DNA from: Aquila chrysaetos chrysaetos
Lineage: Eukaryota; Chordata; Aves; Accipitriformes; Accipitridae
DNA length: 64,000 nucleotides
Assembly (NCBI RefSeq): GCF_900496995.4
Contig: NC_044004.1
Location: 3,038,001-3,102,000 of the forward strand
Direction of reading: 5' to 3'
The notes under the pieces were generated by a model. It was not told the origin of the DNA, made no database searches, and worked only from the letters and a program-made list of their open reading frames with translations. Position numbers and translations under genes: made by a program. How positions within the stretch are numbered: the first letter of the stretch is position 1; every line of letters begins with the position of its first letter. This document shows, one piece after another, positions 1-11,632 of this stretch.

Positions 1-3000
1 AGCAAGGGATGGACCCCACACAGTCCCAGGGATTAAAGGAAGATCTGCTTCTCGGTTTGCAAGTTCACCACTATGGCTGAACCACTTAGTTGCAGCTATT
101 ATGAGCATTCCCAAGGGCAGCAACGCTCCAGAAAAGCCCCAGAGCTGCCTAGTTCATCCCATTCATATCAACTCTGATCACTGCTCTTCCTACCACCGGG
201 TCAACCAAAGTTAAAGATGAGCCTGCGTGAGCACACCAGACCATACACTATAAATAACAGACACAGAAGATGACACACTAGATGCACGAGCCAGGATGGT
301 TGGGTATCAGTTTTGGGGAAACCCTCTACAAGTTGCCTTCTCGTCAGAAGGTCCCCGACTCCTTGGAGGAGAACACCTGAGCACAGACACAGGGAGACAT
401 CCTGCCTTCAGCAGTTAAACCAGAAATGTCTGCTGCTCTCTGCAGCCCCAGAGCAAGGTCACTGCTGACGGGGTGGAGACCAAAGTGAGCTAAACCCCTG
501 GGTTTTAGATCATCAGAACAATCATAACTCGGAGAGATTATTTCGAAACATCAGGCGTGATATGGGAAGGCAGTCATCCCAAGGGGGGCTGGTTCAACCA
601 CAGAGCAATCCAGTGTTGATTGATTCACTGCTCATACCTGAATCAAGGTTTCCTGTCACCTATTACTTAACTCAGATACACAAAACCGACAAGCTTGAAC
701 ACGCCAAACTCTGTTTTTAAGACTGGTATGCTGCCGCAGCACCTCTCCAATCAGCCTCCAACATGCTTTTATCGACCTAGCTTGGAGTGTCAAACAGCGT
801 TTTGGACCCCCAAGTTACGAATACAGGTCTTAGAACTCCCTGTCTAACCCTGCAGGCAGGTAGCATCCATCCATCAGCCAAGGTTTCTAGCAGTCGAGCA
901 TCCAGACACTGGGAAGCCCATCTCACTCACGGTCTCCTGCCAGCTGGGATTTCCAGGCTAGACATCCCCCATTTCCACTGCCTCCAGGGCTCAGCCTGAA
1001 GAGACGTTCACGCAGCACTCTGGAAAATGAGGACACGGCCTCGTTGCTCACCAGCCCCACCAGCAGAACCAATGAACCTACCAGTGCCAAGGAAGGCGGC
1101 TATGGGACGGGCAGGGGCGATCCTGCCTGCAGTACCTTCGCACTGTAGTTCATCTCGTGCTTCCCAGGTAAATGCTGGGAAAGCCAGGAAGGATGCCTGC
1201 ACCTCCCCTTCTTCAAACACACAGTGATTTGAGGGAGGGAAGGAATTTGGCTGGCTTCCCTTTGCTACGCAAAGGAAGGGAGAACAGGGATGTCTTCCCG
1301 GAAGGACCAGAAAATAGCCGTGGCTTGAGTTAGACTGTGGGGCAGGATGTGGAAGTCCTTGTTACAGCAATAAAAAGGACTCAAGTACTTGGCCGGGGCG
1401 CCAGGAATATACCAACACGCCAGCCTGGCTCAGAAGCAGCTTTCCCCATCAGCACAGTGGGAACATTTTTGTTTATTTGTGTTAGCCAAAAAGGAAGGAG
1501 GTGGTGGTCCGTTCCCCTTCACCACGGATGTCCTCAGCTCCCTGCAGCAGGCTTAAAACTGGTGACACCTACATCTCTTGCCCCCTCCTACCAACCTGCA
1601 ATGTTTGGTCTCAGGTACAGGTTTTAATTTTGCTTTAGAGGAGGGATGGCATGGCACGACCTGACTCACGCAGGAGAGGCAGAGGTTATGCTCTTGTCTA
1701 CTCTTCTGAAGTCAAAGGACTCTTGTTCTCCATCCCAGGTCCAAATTAGTACTAATTATTCCATGCAAAATGGAGTTGCTTCAACAGGAAGGAATTAGGA
1801 CAACAAATTATTCTGGAATAAAGAGGACTCGCTGCCTAAGCAAGCGATCTGTTTGCACATGGAATAGAAGGGGCGTTCTCCCACACAAGTTTTGGGGAAA
1901 AAGCAGTACCCACTCCATTTTTTTAAAAAATTTCTAACCGCCACGGCTGTTACAGTAGCCACCAGGATTTCCTACATGACCAACACGCCAAAACCCAACC
2001 CACACTCAGTTGTTTCAACTTCCACCATCAAAACGGCAGCCACCATAAACACAGCAGTACCATATGTGTAACCACAGCAAAAGCGGGTTTAACGGCCACG
2101 GCTGATGCTTTCAGTTAGGCGAGTTTTCACTTGGGGCAGGGAGGGAAGGGGGGCACAGGCACGCACCCTCCTGGAGCCTAAAACGGGGTTTCCCACGATG
2201 GAGACACAACCCTCAAATTTAGTCGAGTCCCTGTAGTCCCACCAGAGTCACACATCCTCCACTTCCCAACCTCAAACTGGCTCAACACCAACCTGCAGGA
2301 CACACACAGCCCCACCAACTGCAGCCGTACAGCGTGCGGTTAGATTTAGTCCCACAGGACACACGGTGGTGGAGATGGATTATTTGTGTGCCCCGCCATC
2401 ACCTCCTCCCCGCACAAACACAGCGGCACCCAACCTGGAGGGGCGGCCCCCACCTTGCTGTACTACAAAACATCTTACCTGAAAAAAAAACAAATCCCAC
2501 ATGGGTCAACGTGGGGCAGACATGGGAAGCAGCACCACCGTCACAAGGGTTTCCAGAGCCATGCTGGAGACACAGATGAAATTCAAGGTCTCCTGAAGAC
2601 ATTAGCCAGAGTAAAGTAGGAAGGAGCCAGCTCCGGACTTGTGGCTGGGCAGATGTACACGACAGTGATGGCGTCTGCCAAGGCCAAGACACGTTTCCCA
2701 CGAGCTTTGGCTACACACATGAGTTTCAAGCACTGCCAGGTACTACGGCTTACAGTACAGTCACGTGAGTTGTATCAGAGAAAAAGGCTTTCCAGCGTTT
2801 TTTGTGAGTTTAATGAGAAGAAAGCACTTGTGACAAAAGCCACTCTACCCACTTACAAAAGCTAGAGACTTCAGGAAGAACAGGATCAGGCCAGCCTCTA
2901 GCGATATCCAGGACCAGATGCTCCTGAGGAAGATGCAAGAAATCATTCTGGACAGTTCGGGAATCGCTTGCTTATCGGTAAATCTCTTCCTAAGCCCTTC

Positions 3001-5560
3001 AGATAGTGATTAAGCACAATGGTTCATACCCCATATATTAAATATTAATCCTCCCTAATGTGACTGCCGATGTTCCGGTTATCCGATTCAGATAACCGCA
3101 CACCCCCAACAGCCCATTCCTTTTCCACCCCAAACCACGTAAACACAATGTACAAAACCCAGCAGCGTGTTGCGATCCCGCTAGAGGAGAGCTGGTGATA
3201 TTCTTGTCGGCCTCCAAGCCTGGAAGTAAAATAGCTGGATCTCACCAAAAGCAGGAGGGAAAGAGTTAAGAGCAGGGAGATGAATCAGCCCACTGCTGTA
3301 AATGCGGACATTTCCTACCTCTTCGCTCTAGTGTTTCTTCCTGTCCGCAGGCTTTGGAGATGCTTACGGACCTGGTCGCATTCAAATGATTTGCACCGCG
3401 ACAGGAAAGCCCAGGGATTTGTTTTATTTCAAGAGGAAAACACGATTTGTGAATGAGACCAGAAAGCAGCCGTGAGGGCTGACCTCCTTCTCACATAACA
3501 CCAAGAATAAAGTACCAGCCAGCAGCTTGTGCATTTGCTGTACTTGCTACTCCTAACCCTACGGGTGCTCCGTTCTACCTGAAATAACCCACGCCACGCT
3601 CCCCAGCGTTTCAAAGCATCAGGCAGACCACGACCGCACAGCCGTGGCTCAGCACTGCCCTACCCAAAGCAGTTACAGCAGACCCGCGGGCCGAGCACGG
3701 CAGAGGTCACGCAACCTGCGCCCTTCCCACTGGATCGGGATCTGCCGTTCTGCTGCAAACACAGAGGGTTGGTGGAGAACAGATGTAGGTCGTCGGCACG
3801 AGGAGACGGGGAGAGAGGGAATTCAAACTACTCTTCCACAAGGATGTTGATGTTGGACTGGGACCAATATCACGGGTCCGCACAAAGCATCAGTTATTTG
3901 AGAGTGACATTTCAGAAAAGCGGAGCTATGTATCCCATTAGCTTGAAAACAATACAGCCGCACCAACGCCAGGACAGCAATGCCCCTGGAAACGGGAAAC
4001 ATCTATTTTCAGCACCTCCCAGTATCCCCCCACTGCTTTAGCAAACTGTTTTTATAAAGATCAGGCAAAAGCCCTGGAGCTTCCCACAGACACCTCCCCA
4101 AAAAGCTCTCCAACAAGGATGGAGAGGAACATGTGGAGGGGGAACGGGGCAGCACCCATTTTCTCCCTAGCACAGACACCTAGTCTGTCTCGCGCAGCAT
4201 CCCCAGGTCCCAGCGAAGCTGTGGTCCGTGCCCCCCCCCCCCCCCAAAATGTCCTGGCTCTTCACCTTGGCCACAGCAGAAGTCATTGGGGGAGCTGGCT
4301 GTGCTGTGACGATCCCTGGGGTCCTATTACTCATCATCAAGCCGGTTTCCCAACCTCACCGTGGGAATAACGGCATGAGTTTGCATCTGATTCTTGATGG
4401 AGAGAGACATAAATCCTCCTTGCAAACCCGGCAGCTCCCTGCATCGGCTTCAGCCACCCCATGCACCTCCTTCCCTGCCACCAGCTGCTGCAGCAACAGG
4501 AATTAAAATAAAGATGAAAAACTCCTGTTGGGGCTGCAGCTTTATTTGCCCACACCCCTTTCATTTCTAGAAGTCCTTGTATAGGACAGGAAGAATCGCT
4601 AAATATTTTCAAAGCATCCTGCATGCTCACAGCAAGCTCCCCCAGCCACGGACAGGCAGAGAAGGGATGACTAATTTTTTTAGCGTAATAGGCTGCAGAG
4701 AGCGTCCTGCGAACAAGCAAAGTAAATTCCTGAGGCTCTCGGCAAGGACCGTGCCACTCCTTGCGAAACTTCCCAGCTGGAACCTCACAGCCGAAAAGCC
4801 AGAAAACATCGTTTTTCCCTCCTCCAACAAACAGGGTCTGGGATTCCTTTCACGACAGTATTTGGATTTTAATGTCAGTCCATATTTAGCAGGAGGAAAA
4901 AAAGCCTCCCTTCCTTCCTGTCACATTTTCCACCCCTGATGACATCCAAGATCAGAAATAAGCAAGCGCTGGCCGAGGAGGGAGGACGCATCTACCCTAG
5001 CGTGGGAGAGCCCGGAGCATGGCAGCCCGTACGTTCCCATTTGGGATGCGCGGGGACACCGGCGAGGAAGGGACACGGCCCTTGGACCTCATGGTGAGGA
5101 TGGGCGTCCCCTCCAACGCTCCGTCTTGGAGCATCTCCCCGAGGGACAGCGCAGGGCGGCAGCCAGGCCATCAGCCTACAAGGCTGACGTACCCCCCCCC
5201 CCCCCCAAAAAAGAAGCCTTAAGTCCCCGGCACGGGCCAAGAGCTGCCGAGGAGGCTGTGGGTCGGGCCGAGCGCGGCCGGTGGGTTGCTCACTCACGGC
5301 AGGGTCCTTCCTGCGTGCCGGTGTCCACGGAGCTCGGCGGTCCTGCGGCAGGGAGAGGCGAGCCGTGGCGGGGAGGAGACGGCTGGCGATTTTGGGAGCG
5401 GGGTGGGTGGGGGGGTGTCTGACTGCGGCCCGGCGACGTGCCCTCTCCGCCGGGTGCCGGGGCGAGGGGTCCCCAGCTCGGCCCCCCGGGGCCGCGGGGA
5501 AGGAGGGGAGCGTGGGCCGCTGCAGACCCACGTGTGGAAGTTCGCGTGCCCGATCCACGA
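1..5560. other. Unassigned flank or intron, no gene recognised
   Basis: I see no coding exon with a recognisable product on either strand. Open frames are short, overlap each other and lack family motifs. Base composition is mixed, with a few C runs (near 4231 and 5192) and GC rising sharply after about 5000 toward the CpG island. If the minus-strand splice donor near 5813 is real, this stretch would be the first intron of a gene reading leftward. It could equally be plain intergenic DNA. No CR1 copy, tRNA or obvious tandem array was noticed. Confidence 0.5.
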
Positions 5561-5812
5561 TGCACTTTTTATTCTTCCTTCTTCTTCAAAAAGCATAATA
5601 AAACTCACGTGGAGGCGGGGGAGGAGGCGAGACCACACGGCAGCCCGGGCCGGGCCCCACGCAGAGGCCGCGGACACGCGTGGGTACCGCCCGCAGAGGC
5701 CCCGCCTGGCGCTCCCCCCCCCCCCCCCCGCGTCGCCATAACAACCCCGGGCCCGTCCCCGTCGCCTCCTCCCCCCCCCCCCCCCCCCTCCCGCGGCCGG
5801 GCGGTCGCTCAC

Positions 5813-6000
5813 CTGCGGCGCCGGGCCCTCTCCTTCTCCCTCGCCGGCTCTCGCCGCCGCCCGAAGGCTCCGGTACGACGACGACGACGACGCCGGCGAC
5901 CGGCCGCGACCATGGACGCCGCGCCGGGAGAGGGCTGGGGGGGGGGGGAAAGGGGGAAGAAGGGGGGGGGTGGATGGGGGGGGGGGGAAAGTGGGAAAAG
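5813..6000 (-). other. Candidate first exon of an unidentified minus-strand gene
   Basis: On the minus strand a strong splice donor (GCAG|GTGAGC) ends at position 5813 inside the CpG island. An ATG at 5913-5911 opens a frame running to that donor, encoding about 33 residues dominated by arginine, alanine and glycine. I cannot match this to any family, and it may be wholly untranslated. A second minus-strand ATG near 6132 begins an alanine-rich frame that stops within about 60 bases. The upstream boundary is not determinable. No downstream exon was identified to the left. Confidence 0.25.
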
Positions 6001-6439
6001 AAGGGAAGGGGAAGGGGAAGGGGGGGGGAGGCACCGCCGTCCCTCAGCGCCCCAGCCGCGGGGCTGCCGGCCCTCAGCGGTGCCCCCGCAGCCGCCCGCC
6101 CGCTCCTGCCGCCGCCGCCGCCGTTGCCGCCATGGTGCGGCTCGCGCGCAGGGCGGGCTCCGCTGACAGGGCCGGGCCGGGGCGGGGCGGCCACAGCGGG
6201 ATCCCTCCGCCGGCTCGCCCGGGGCGGGGGGGGAAGGTTCCCGTTCCGCTGCTGCCACCTGCTGGCGCCGGGAGGCGGGCCCGTTCCCCTTGTGCCGTTC
6301 TCGTTCCGTTCCGTCCCGCCACCGTGGGGTGAAAGCCGGGATGCGGCCGCGGGGGGGGGGGGGGGGGGAGGAGAAGGCGGGCATAACCTCCTCCGTCTCC
6401 TCACGGCGCCTCATCACCGCGACGGGCGTGCGCGGCGCC

Positions 6440-6518
6440 CAATCAGCGGCGGACACGGACGGGGGTGGGCGGGCTCGGAGCCGTCCCGGGAGTGCGCGGC
6501 GGAGGCGGCGGGTGCAAG
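6440..6518 (+). other. MAVS: Candidate untranslated exon 1 of MAVS
   Basis: A CCAAT box at 6439-6443 lies about 80 bases before a consensus donor (AAG|GTAGGC, GT at 6519-6520). This is the expected layout for a short untranslated exon in a CpG-island promoter. The start is only approximate. The first splice could join to an acceptor at 7003-7004 (polypyrimidine tract, then CCAG), or directly to the acceptor at 7291-7292 just before the MAVS start codon. Confidence 0.4.
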
Positions 6519-7060
6519 GTAGGCGGTTTGGGGACCGGGCCCCGCCGAGCGGAGACCTCCCGGGGGGGGGGGGGTCTGTCAAGTTTAACTGCGAGCACAA
6601 AGTGCTCCCAGCGCTCCCCTGGGAGCGGGGAGGCCGGACGGCGGCGGTGGTGGCGTGGTGGGCCCGGTGGAGAGGCCAGGCGGGGTCCCGCCGCAGCCTG
6701 CCCCTCCCGGGCCGCCGTTATCCCGGGGGACGGAGCTTTTCTTCCCTTTCCCTCCGCTATCCTTTTCCATCGGCGAGAAGCCGCGTCTCCCGGGGCCTAA
6801 AACAGGCTCCCAGCCTCGGCCTCCTTCGCCCGGCGTGACCCTGCGCCGCGACGAAAAACCCCCGGGGCTGGGATCCACCCGGCCGCAAAGCGGATGGGAA
6901 TAAACGCGGGGCGGGCAACGGCAGGCGGGAATTAGGCTTGTGAAAGCAAGGCCGAGAGCTGAACTTTAACCTGAGTGTTTTTTCTTTGCTTGTTTTCCAC
7001 CCAGGATTTCCCCCTGCGCCGATTGCTGCGGCGAGGTTGAGCGTCAGTGCCGAGGGGCCG

Positions 7061-7240
7061 GGCTCCTACGGAAAAGCCCGGGCTCCCATGGAGAAGCCCA
7101 GGCCCCTATGGAGAAGCCCAGGCCCCTATAGATTAGCCCAGGCCCCTATAGATTAGCCCAGGCCCCTATGGAGAAGCCCAGGCTCCTATAGATTAGCCCA
7201 GGCCCCTATGGAGAAGCCCAGGCTCCTGTAGAAAAGCCGA
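7061..7240 (+). repeat. Perfect-period 20-bp tandem repeat upstream of the MAVS start codon
   Basis: Nine consecutive 20-bp units follow the pattern GGCCCCTATGGAGAAGCCCA. Some copies carry TATAGATTAGCC in place of TATGGAGAAGCC, and some GGCTCC in place of GGCCCC. The period never slips. It ends 65 bases before the MAVS ATG. If the acceptor at 7004 is used, the array lies in the 5' UTR, because I see no good donor between 7005 and 7290. If the acceptor at 7292 is used, it is intronic. Several units contain ATG. Confidence 0.95.
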
Positions 7241-7305
7241 GCGTTACCAGCAGCCCTCCGCTCACGTTCAGTTTCTCTCTCTTTCTCGCCAGGGGCTGAG
7301 CCAGG

Positions 7306-10300
7306 ATGGGTTTTGCCGAAGACAAAGTATATGACTACATTTTGCAAAACCTCAAGAATTTCAAGAACATCCGTGTGGCGTCGCTGGCCGATTCCCTGAG
7401 CTGCCTGACTGACGCCGACAGAGTAATTCCCTGCTTTCCCAAGTCCTGCTGGGCTCCTTCCCCAGCGTAGAGCTCAGGCAATGTACAGCTGCCTTACCTC
7501 TAAGCCAGACCCTCTCTTAGATGCCCTGTGTGTTTTATTTAGGATGAACTTCACACCCGGGAGGAAATGCGGGGGAGCCAGGCGACCGTCTATAAGTTTT
7601 ACCAGCACCTGAAGTGCCGGCAGGGCTGGGTGCCGGATCTCATCGACGCGCTGCGCCAGAACAACGCGGGGCACCTGGCCGACGAGCTGCAGCGCGTATA
7701 TGACAGCTGGCAAGCCCGTATGTAGCCTCGTTGTCTCTGGGTGCTGCCCTGGGGGTCTGGTGGAGATGGAGACCCGAACCACGTCTCCTGTTGTCCACCA
7801 AGCAGCTGGGCTCTCTCCCTGCCCTGGCTTCCCAGGGTGTCTGGCGGTGTCCTTGGGGTGTCCCCAGAGATGTCCCTCACCCCGGTGATGTGCCTGAGGA
7901 AGGCGGGTTCCTTGTTCGAAGGTGCTTGGGTTGGTGGTGGGCTAGGTTTCTCACCTGGAGGGGAGATGAAAGATAAATGAAGGGGTGCTGTGGCCTTGGC
8001 CAATGTGGGGACAGAGCAGGGGCACATGAGGGGCTGCCTCGGCCCTGTGCTCATCCTCTGCCTCCTCAACTTTTCCCCCAGTGTCCCTGCTCATGAACTG
8101 CCTTGGCTCCTCCAGGTTCCCCGGCTCCTGCCGCCGCCTTCTTCCCTCCTGCGGCTAGCGGCGCCCGTCCCGATGTCTCCTCCGTCGGTGCCCAGATGCC
8201 ATCCCCGGGGCCGAACCCTGCTCCAGGCGCCCCGTTGACTGAGCAGCCGCGCCGAGACCTGCCCGCTGGCAGCCGTCCGCTTCTCCTGCCCAGTGCTGCC
8301 ACCGCCACGAGCACGGACCTGGATGCCAGGGCCCCGGTACAGGAATCGGTGAGCGGGGCACGCATCAGATGGGGACACAAAGGTCCCTTTTGGACCGGAG
8401 TGTTGGTGCTGTGGGGTGTGGGGAGCCCATGGTAGGGCCAGGCTCATTCTTGGACACCCCAAGCAGCCTCTGACTTCTGATCTCTGCTGTGTGCTTGCTG
8501 TGTCTGGCATCTGATAGCCTATATATGGCCCTATAACTGCTCCTCTCTCCTGCTTCCCCTCCATGGATGGGAGCGCAGGGTCCACTCTGTTAGTCCGGGC
8601 TCTCCTCCACAGCCCCTGACCCCATGCAAACCTGCGAGCTGTGCGGTGGGTGCTGAGGAGAGACCCCCTCATCGCCAGGCTTGTGTAGGTCACTGGGTGA
8701 GGGTTTGGGGCACCCCGGTGGTCCCAGACCCCGTCATCCTGGCATAGCAATTTAACACAGGTCATTTCTTTCCAGCTCCCCAAAAACCTGGAGCAAGAGA
8801 GTCTCCAGCCGCCTCCTCTTGGGAGCGCAGCCTGTGATGGAGCGAGCGATGGGCACAGCGGAGAGAAGCGTTTCCCGCACCCCATCGAGGCCACGCAGGT
8901 GGCAGTGGGGACCCCCGGGGCAGGTAGCGTGGCCGTGCCATTGACTGCCCCCCCTGAGCGGGGCCGGGACTGGCTGAGCCGCCAGCAGCACCCGGTGTGT
9001 GTGGACAACGGGTGTTTTGGGAACGCCAACCACTTGCACCGTGGCGCACCGGGCTTGGGTCTGGGCAGGTCACTCCCGCCGAGGTATGTGGGCTCTGCTC
9101 GCAGCCCCGAGCAGCCCAGGAACGAGCCCGAAGAGGATTTCTATGCCTCCACTGAGTCACCCCCAAGGCTGGAGGAGGCTGCTCGCAGTGAGGGGCCGCA
9201 GCCCCCAGACTCACTGCCAAAAAAACAGGTTGTGCCTGGCTCCGAGCACGGTGAGGCTCCGGGCAGCTTTGTGGATGTGCGCAGCCCCCTCCTTATACAG
9301 CAGCAGTTCGATGCGGAGCAGAAGCAGGTCGGGAAGCTGCGAGAGGACAGAGGAGATGGAGGTAGGTTTCCTTCCTGGCAATTCTGTGTAGCCACCATGC
9401 CAACAGGGAACAGGGTTGAAGGTGCTGCCGGACACCTCTCCTGCTTGTTGGTGAGGATGGAGAGTGGCAGAGAAGGTGTGGGCATGGGGTACAGCCCTGC
9501 CGGGAGGCCATGGGGACCCTCCCAAAGAACGGTGGTAGCTGTGGCTGTTGGTACAGGACAGCCCAAGGTTGCGTCTCCCTTTGTGACCCATGAGCACTCA
9601 TAGAGGTGTAGAGAACAGCTCTCTGCTGTCCTCACCCATCTCCTCTCCCATATCCTGGGCCGCAGTGACCTCCTCCAGGCAGGGAGCGAGGTTGGGTTGT
9701 GCAGAAATCCAGCCTGGCTGCTTGTCTTCCCCTGGTTTTCCCTCCAGTAGTTGTTGCTCGCTGTATTTTGGCACAACGTCCTGACCAGGACTTGGCAGAG
9801 GCACTTGCTTCATTTCCGATGTAAAATGACCCAGTTAAATGCCTCTGCATCCCCATTTCAGCAGCCTGGGGTCACCCTCCTCTCGAAGGGAGGAACAGAT
9901 TGGGGGTGCTGGCTTGGCTGGTGCCCTCTGGTTTACCTGCCAGGAGAGCTCATGTGCCACAGCAGAGCCAGGGCCACACGGGCAGCACATAGTGGTGCTG
10001 GGTCCTCCCCTTGTCCGACCTTCTCAGCTCTGGGCTGTGCTGTGGCTCGGGTCCCTCGCCCGTGTCCTGGACTTGCCCCAGGCTGCAGTTGCCGCTGCTG
10101 TGCAAATTAACACGGATTTGTGAGGAAAAAGATGAAAACCTGTAAACGCAGGCGCACAACCTGCCGTGGAAGTGGGAGTATCCTGTTGCAGCATCCCTGG
10201 GGAAGAGCAAAACTCACCTTTTAGGTCTCCTGATTAATGCAATACATTTTGTTTTCTCCCTGGCAGACACTCAGATGGAAACAACCATCGCAATCACTAC

Positions 10301-11632
10301 CCCTGCGTCCAGAGATGCTGCCCCATCCTGGGACACCTCCCTGAAGCCTCCTGTACAAGAGAGGAAACTGCCTGCTGGGGAGACGGCCAGCAGCACCCCC
10401 TCCATGCTGACGAAGGAGAAAGTAGGTGACCTTTCCCATTGCCGTTTGCATTTCATTCAGGTCCTTGTGAACTCCCCCTGGTTGGGAGATTTTGTGCTGC
10501 AGTGTAAGATTTTTTGAGCTAGTGGCGAGTTTATTCAGGGCTTTTTTCCCCACTATGTTTGTGTCCCCATCCGAATGCTATATTTTGGAGCATGGGAGAA
10601 GGGAACCAAGGTTTTTCGGGCTTTGACTCCTTATTTCCTCTCCTTGACTTGCTAGTCAGTCTCCTGGCTTCCAGGTGCCTGCTTCCATCCCTCTCCTCGC
10701 TGTTTGTCTCCCCCTCCTTTCTTCCCATATTCCACCCGAATCCCAAAGGCTCCCTGGAGCCCCAATACCTCCCTGCCCCGCTTCCTCTCCCAGCCCTGGG
10801 AGTTACCTGTGACCCAACCTCGCTGTTAGTGGCTGGAGATGTGGTGGTTAGCGCAGAAGTGGGCTTATCGTGTGACGTGGGTGCCTGAGACCAGGCCAAA
10901 TGGGTGCTCCCCGTAGCACCCAGCCCCTCTCGTTGTCTCCCAAAGGTGCTCCCGACCTCGGCGGACCCTCTCCCAACTGTTGCGGGAGGCTTTGAAGGCA
11001 CATCTGGGAGGACAGCATCCCGGGTGAGCTCTGCCATGAGTGTCTGGGCATCTTGCAGCAACGTGGAGAGTGATGCGGAGCTCAGCAAGCCAGGCATCCT
11101 CCTCTCCGTGGCTGGGGAGGGCCCAGAGGCGTCCGGCAGATGCCAGAGCTCTCAGGGGCCCAGCGGCCCCTATTCCGGGGCATCCAATAGGCTCACCTTC
11201 AGCAGTGACCCGCTCATGGTTAGCACAGATAGCTCGAGCTCAGGAGAAGTGCTCTCCAGAGTCTCCTTGGGATGCCCGGCTCCAGTGGCTCATGAAGACC
11301 CTGGGGGAGAGGAGGCAGCTGGAGCAAGCAGAGACTCCTGTCCGCCTCCGAGCTGGGACAGCACCTCCCTGGGCACCCACGAGGTCCGCGTGGACCATTA
11401 CCCACGCGCCCAGCTCAGGGCAGACAACGACCTCCAAGATGGAGCCGGTCCCCTTGGAAATTCTCAAGTTTTTGACTCGAGCAGGGGCCATGACACTGCG
11501 ACCAGCTCGTCTCAGGTCAAAGTCCCCCCAGGGGACAGCAACGGACCATCCCTGCCATACATCGTTCCAGCTGTGGGCATCGCTGTGATTTCAGCTGTGG
11601 CATTTCTGGTGTATGCTCGATTGCAGAAATAG
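7306..11632 (+). CDS. MAVS: MAVS, mitochondrial antiviral signalling adaptor (six coding exons, 650 aa)
   Basis: Coding exons are 7306-7422, 7543-7717, 8116-8348, 8776-9361, 10267-10421 and 10946-11632. All introns are GT-AG, phases agree, and the exons total 651 codons including stop. Exons 1-2 encode an N-terminal CARD (about residues 5-92, beginning MGFAEDKVYDYILQNLKNF), which joins activated RIG-I/MDA5-type receptors and forms signalling filaments. The middle is long, proline- and serine-rich and low-complexity. It carries TRAF-type motifs: PVQES at 171-175, PVQE at 399-402 and PEEDFY at 293-298. The C-terminus (about 625-645) is a single hydrophobic segment followed by a short basic tail, the expected tail anchor in the outer mitochondrial membrane. 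The ATG has A at -3 and G at +4. An alternative exon-3 acceptor at 8081 would give an early stop. Length is similar to other vertebrate MAVS proteins. Identity is confident from CARD plus tail anchor plus synteny with PANK2. Confidence 0.93.

Larger units (their letters stand above)
5700..6530. promoter_or_regulatory. GC-rich CpG island, probable bidirectional promoter upstream of MAVS
   Basis: The segment is extremely GC- and CpG-rich and carries long homopolymers: C runs at 5714-5729 and 5771-5788, and a G run at 6351-6368. A CCAAT box lies at 6439-6443, and a good plus-strand splice donor follows at 6519 (CAAG|GTAGGC). This fits a MAVS transcription start near 6500 with an untranslated first exon ending at 6518. 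On the other strand a donor (GCAG|GTGAGC) ends a possible exon at 5813. An imperfect RFX-like X-box sits at 5732-5745. Promoter identity is inferred from composition and splice signals only. Confidence 0.6.

Noticed and set aside
5294-6600. Several overlapping 240-280-codon frames on both strands
   Set aside because: Artefacts of the CpG island: poly-Pro, poly-Gly and poly-Arg translations of homopolymers with no domain and mutual overlap.
8082-8115. Using the acceptor at 8081 for the main MAVS exon 3
   Set aside because: It shifts the frame and meets a stop after about 23 codons. The acceptor at 8115 keeps the frame through PVQES and the rest of the protein.
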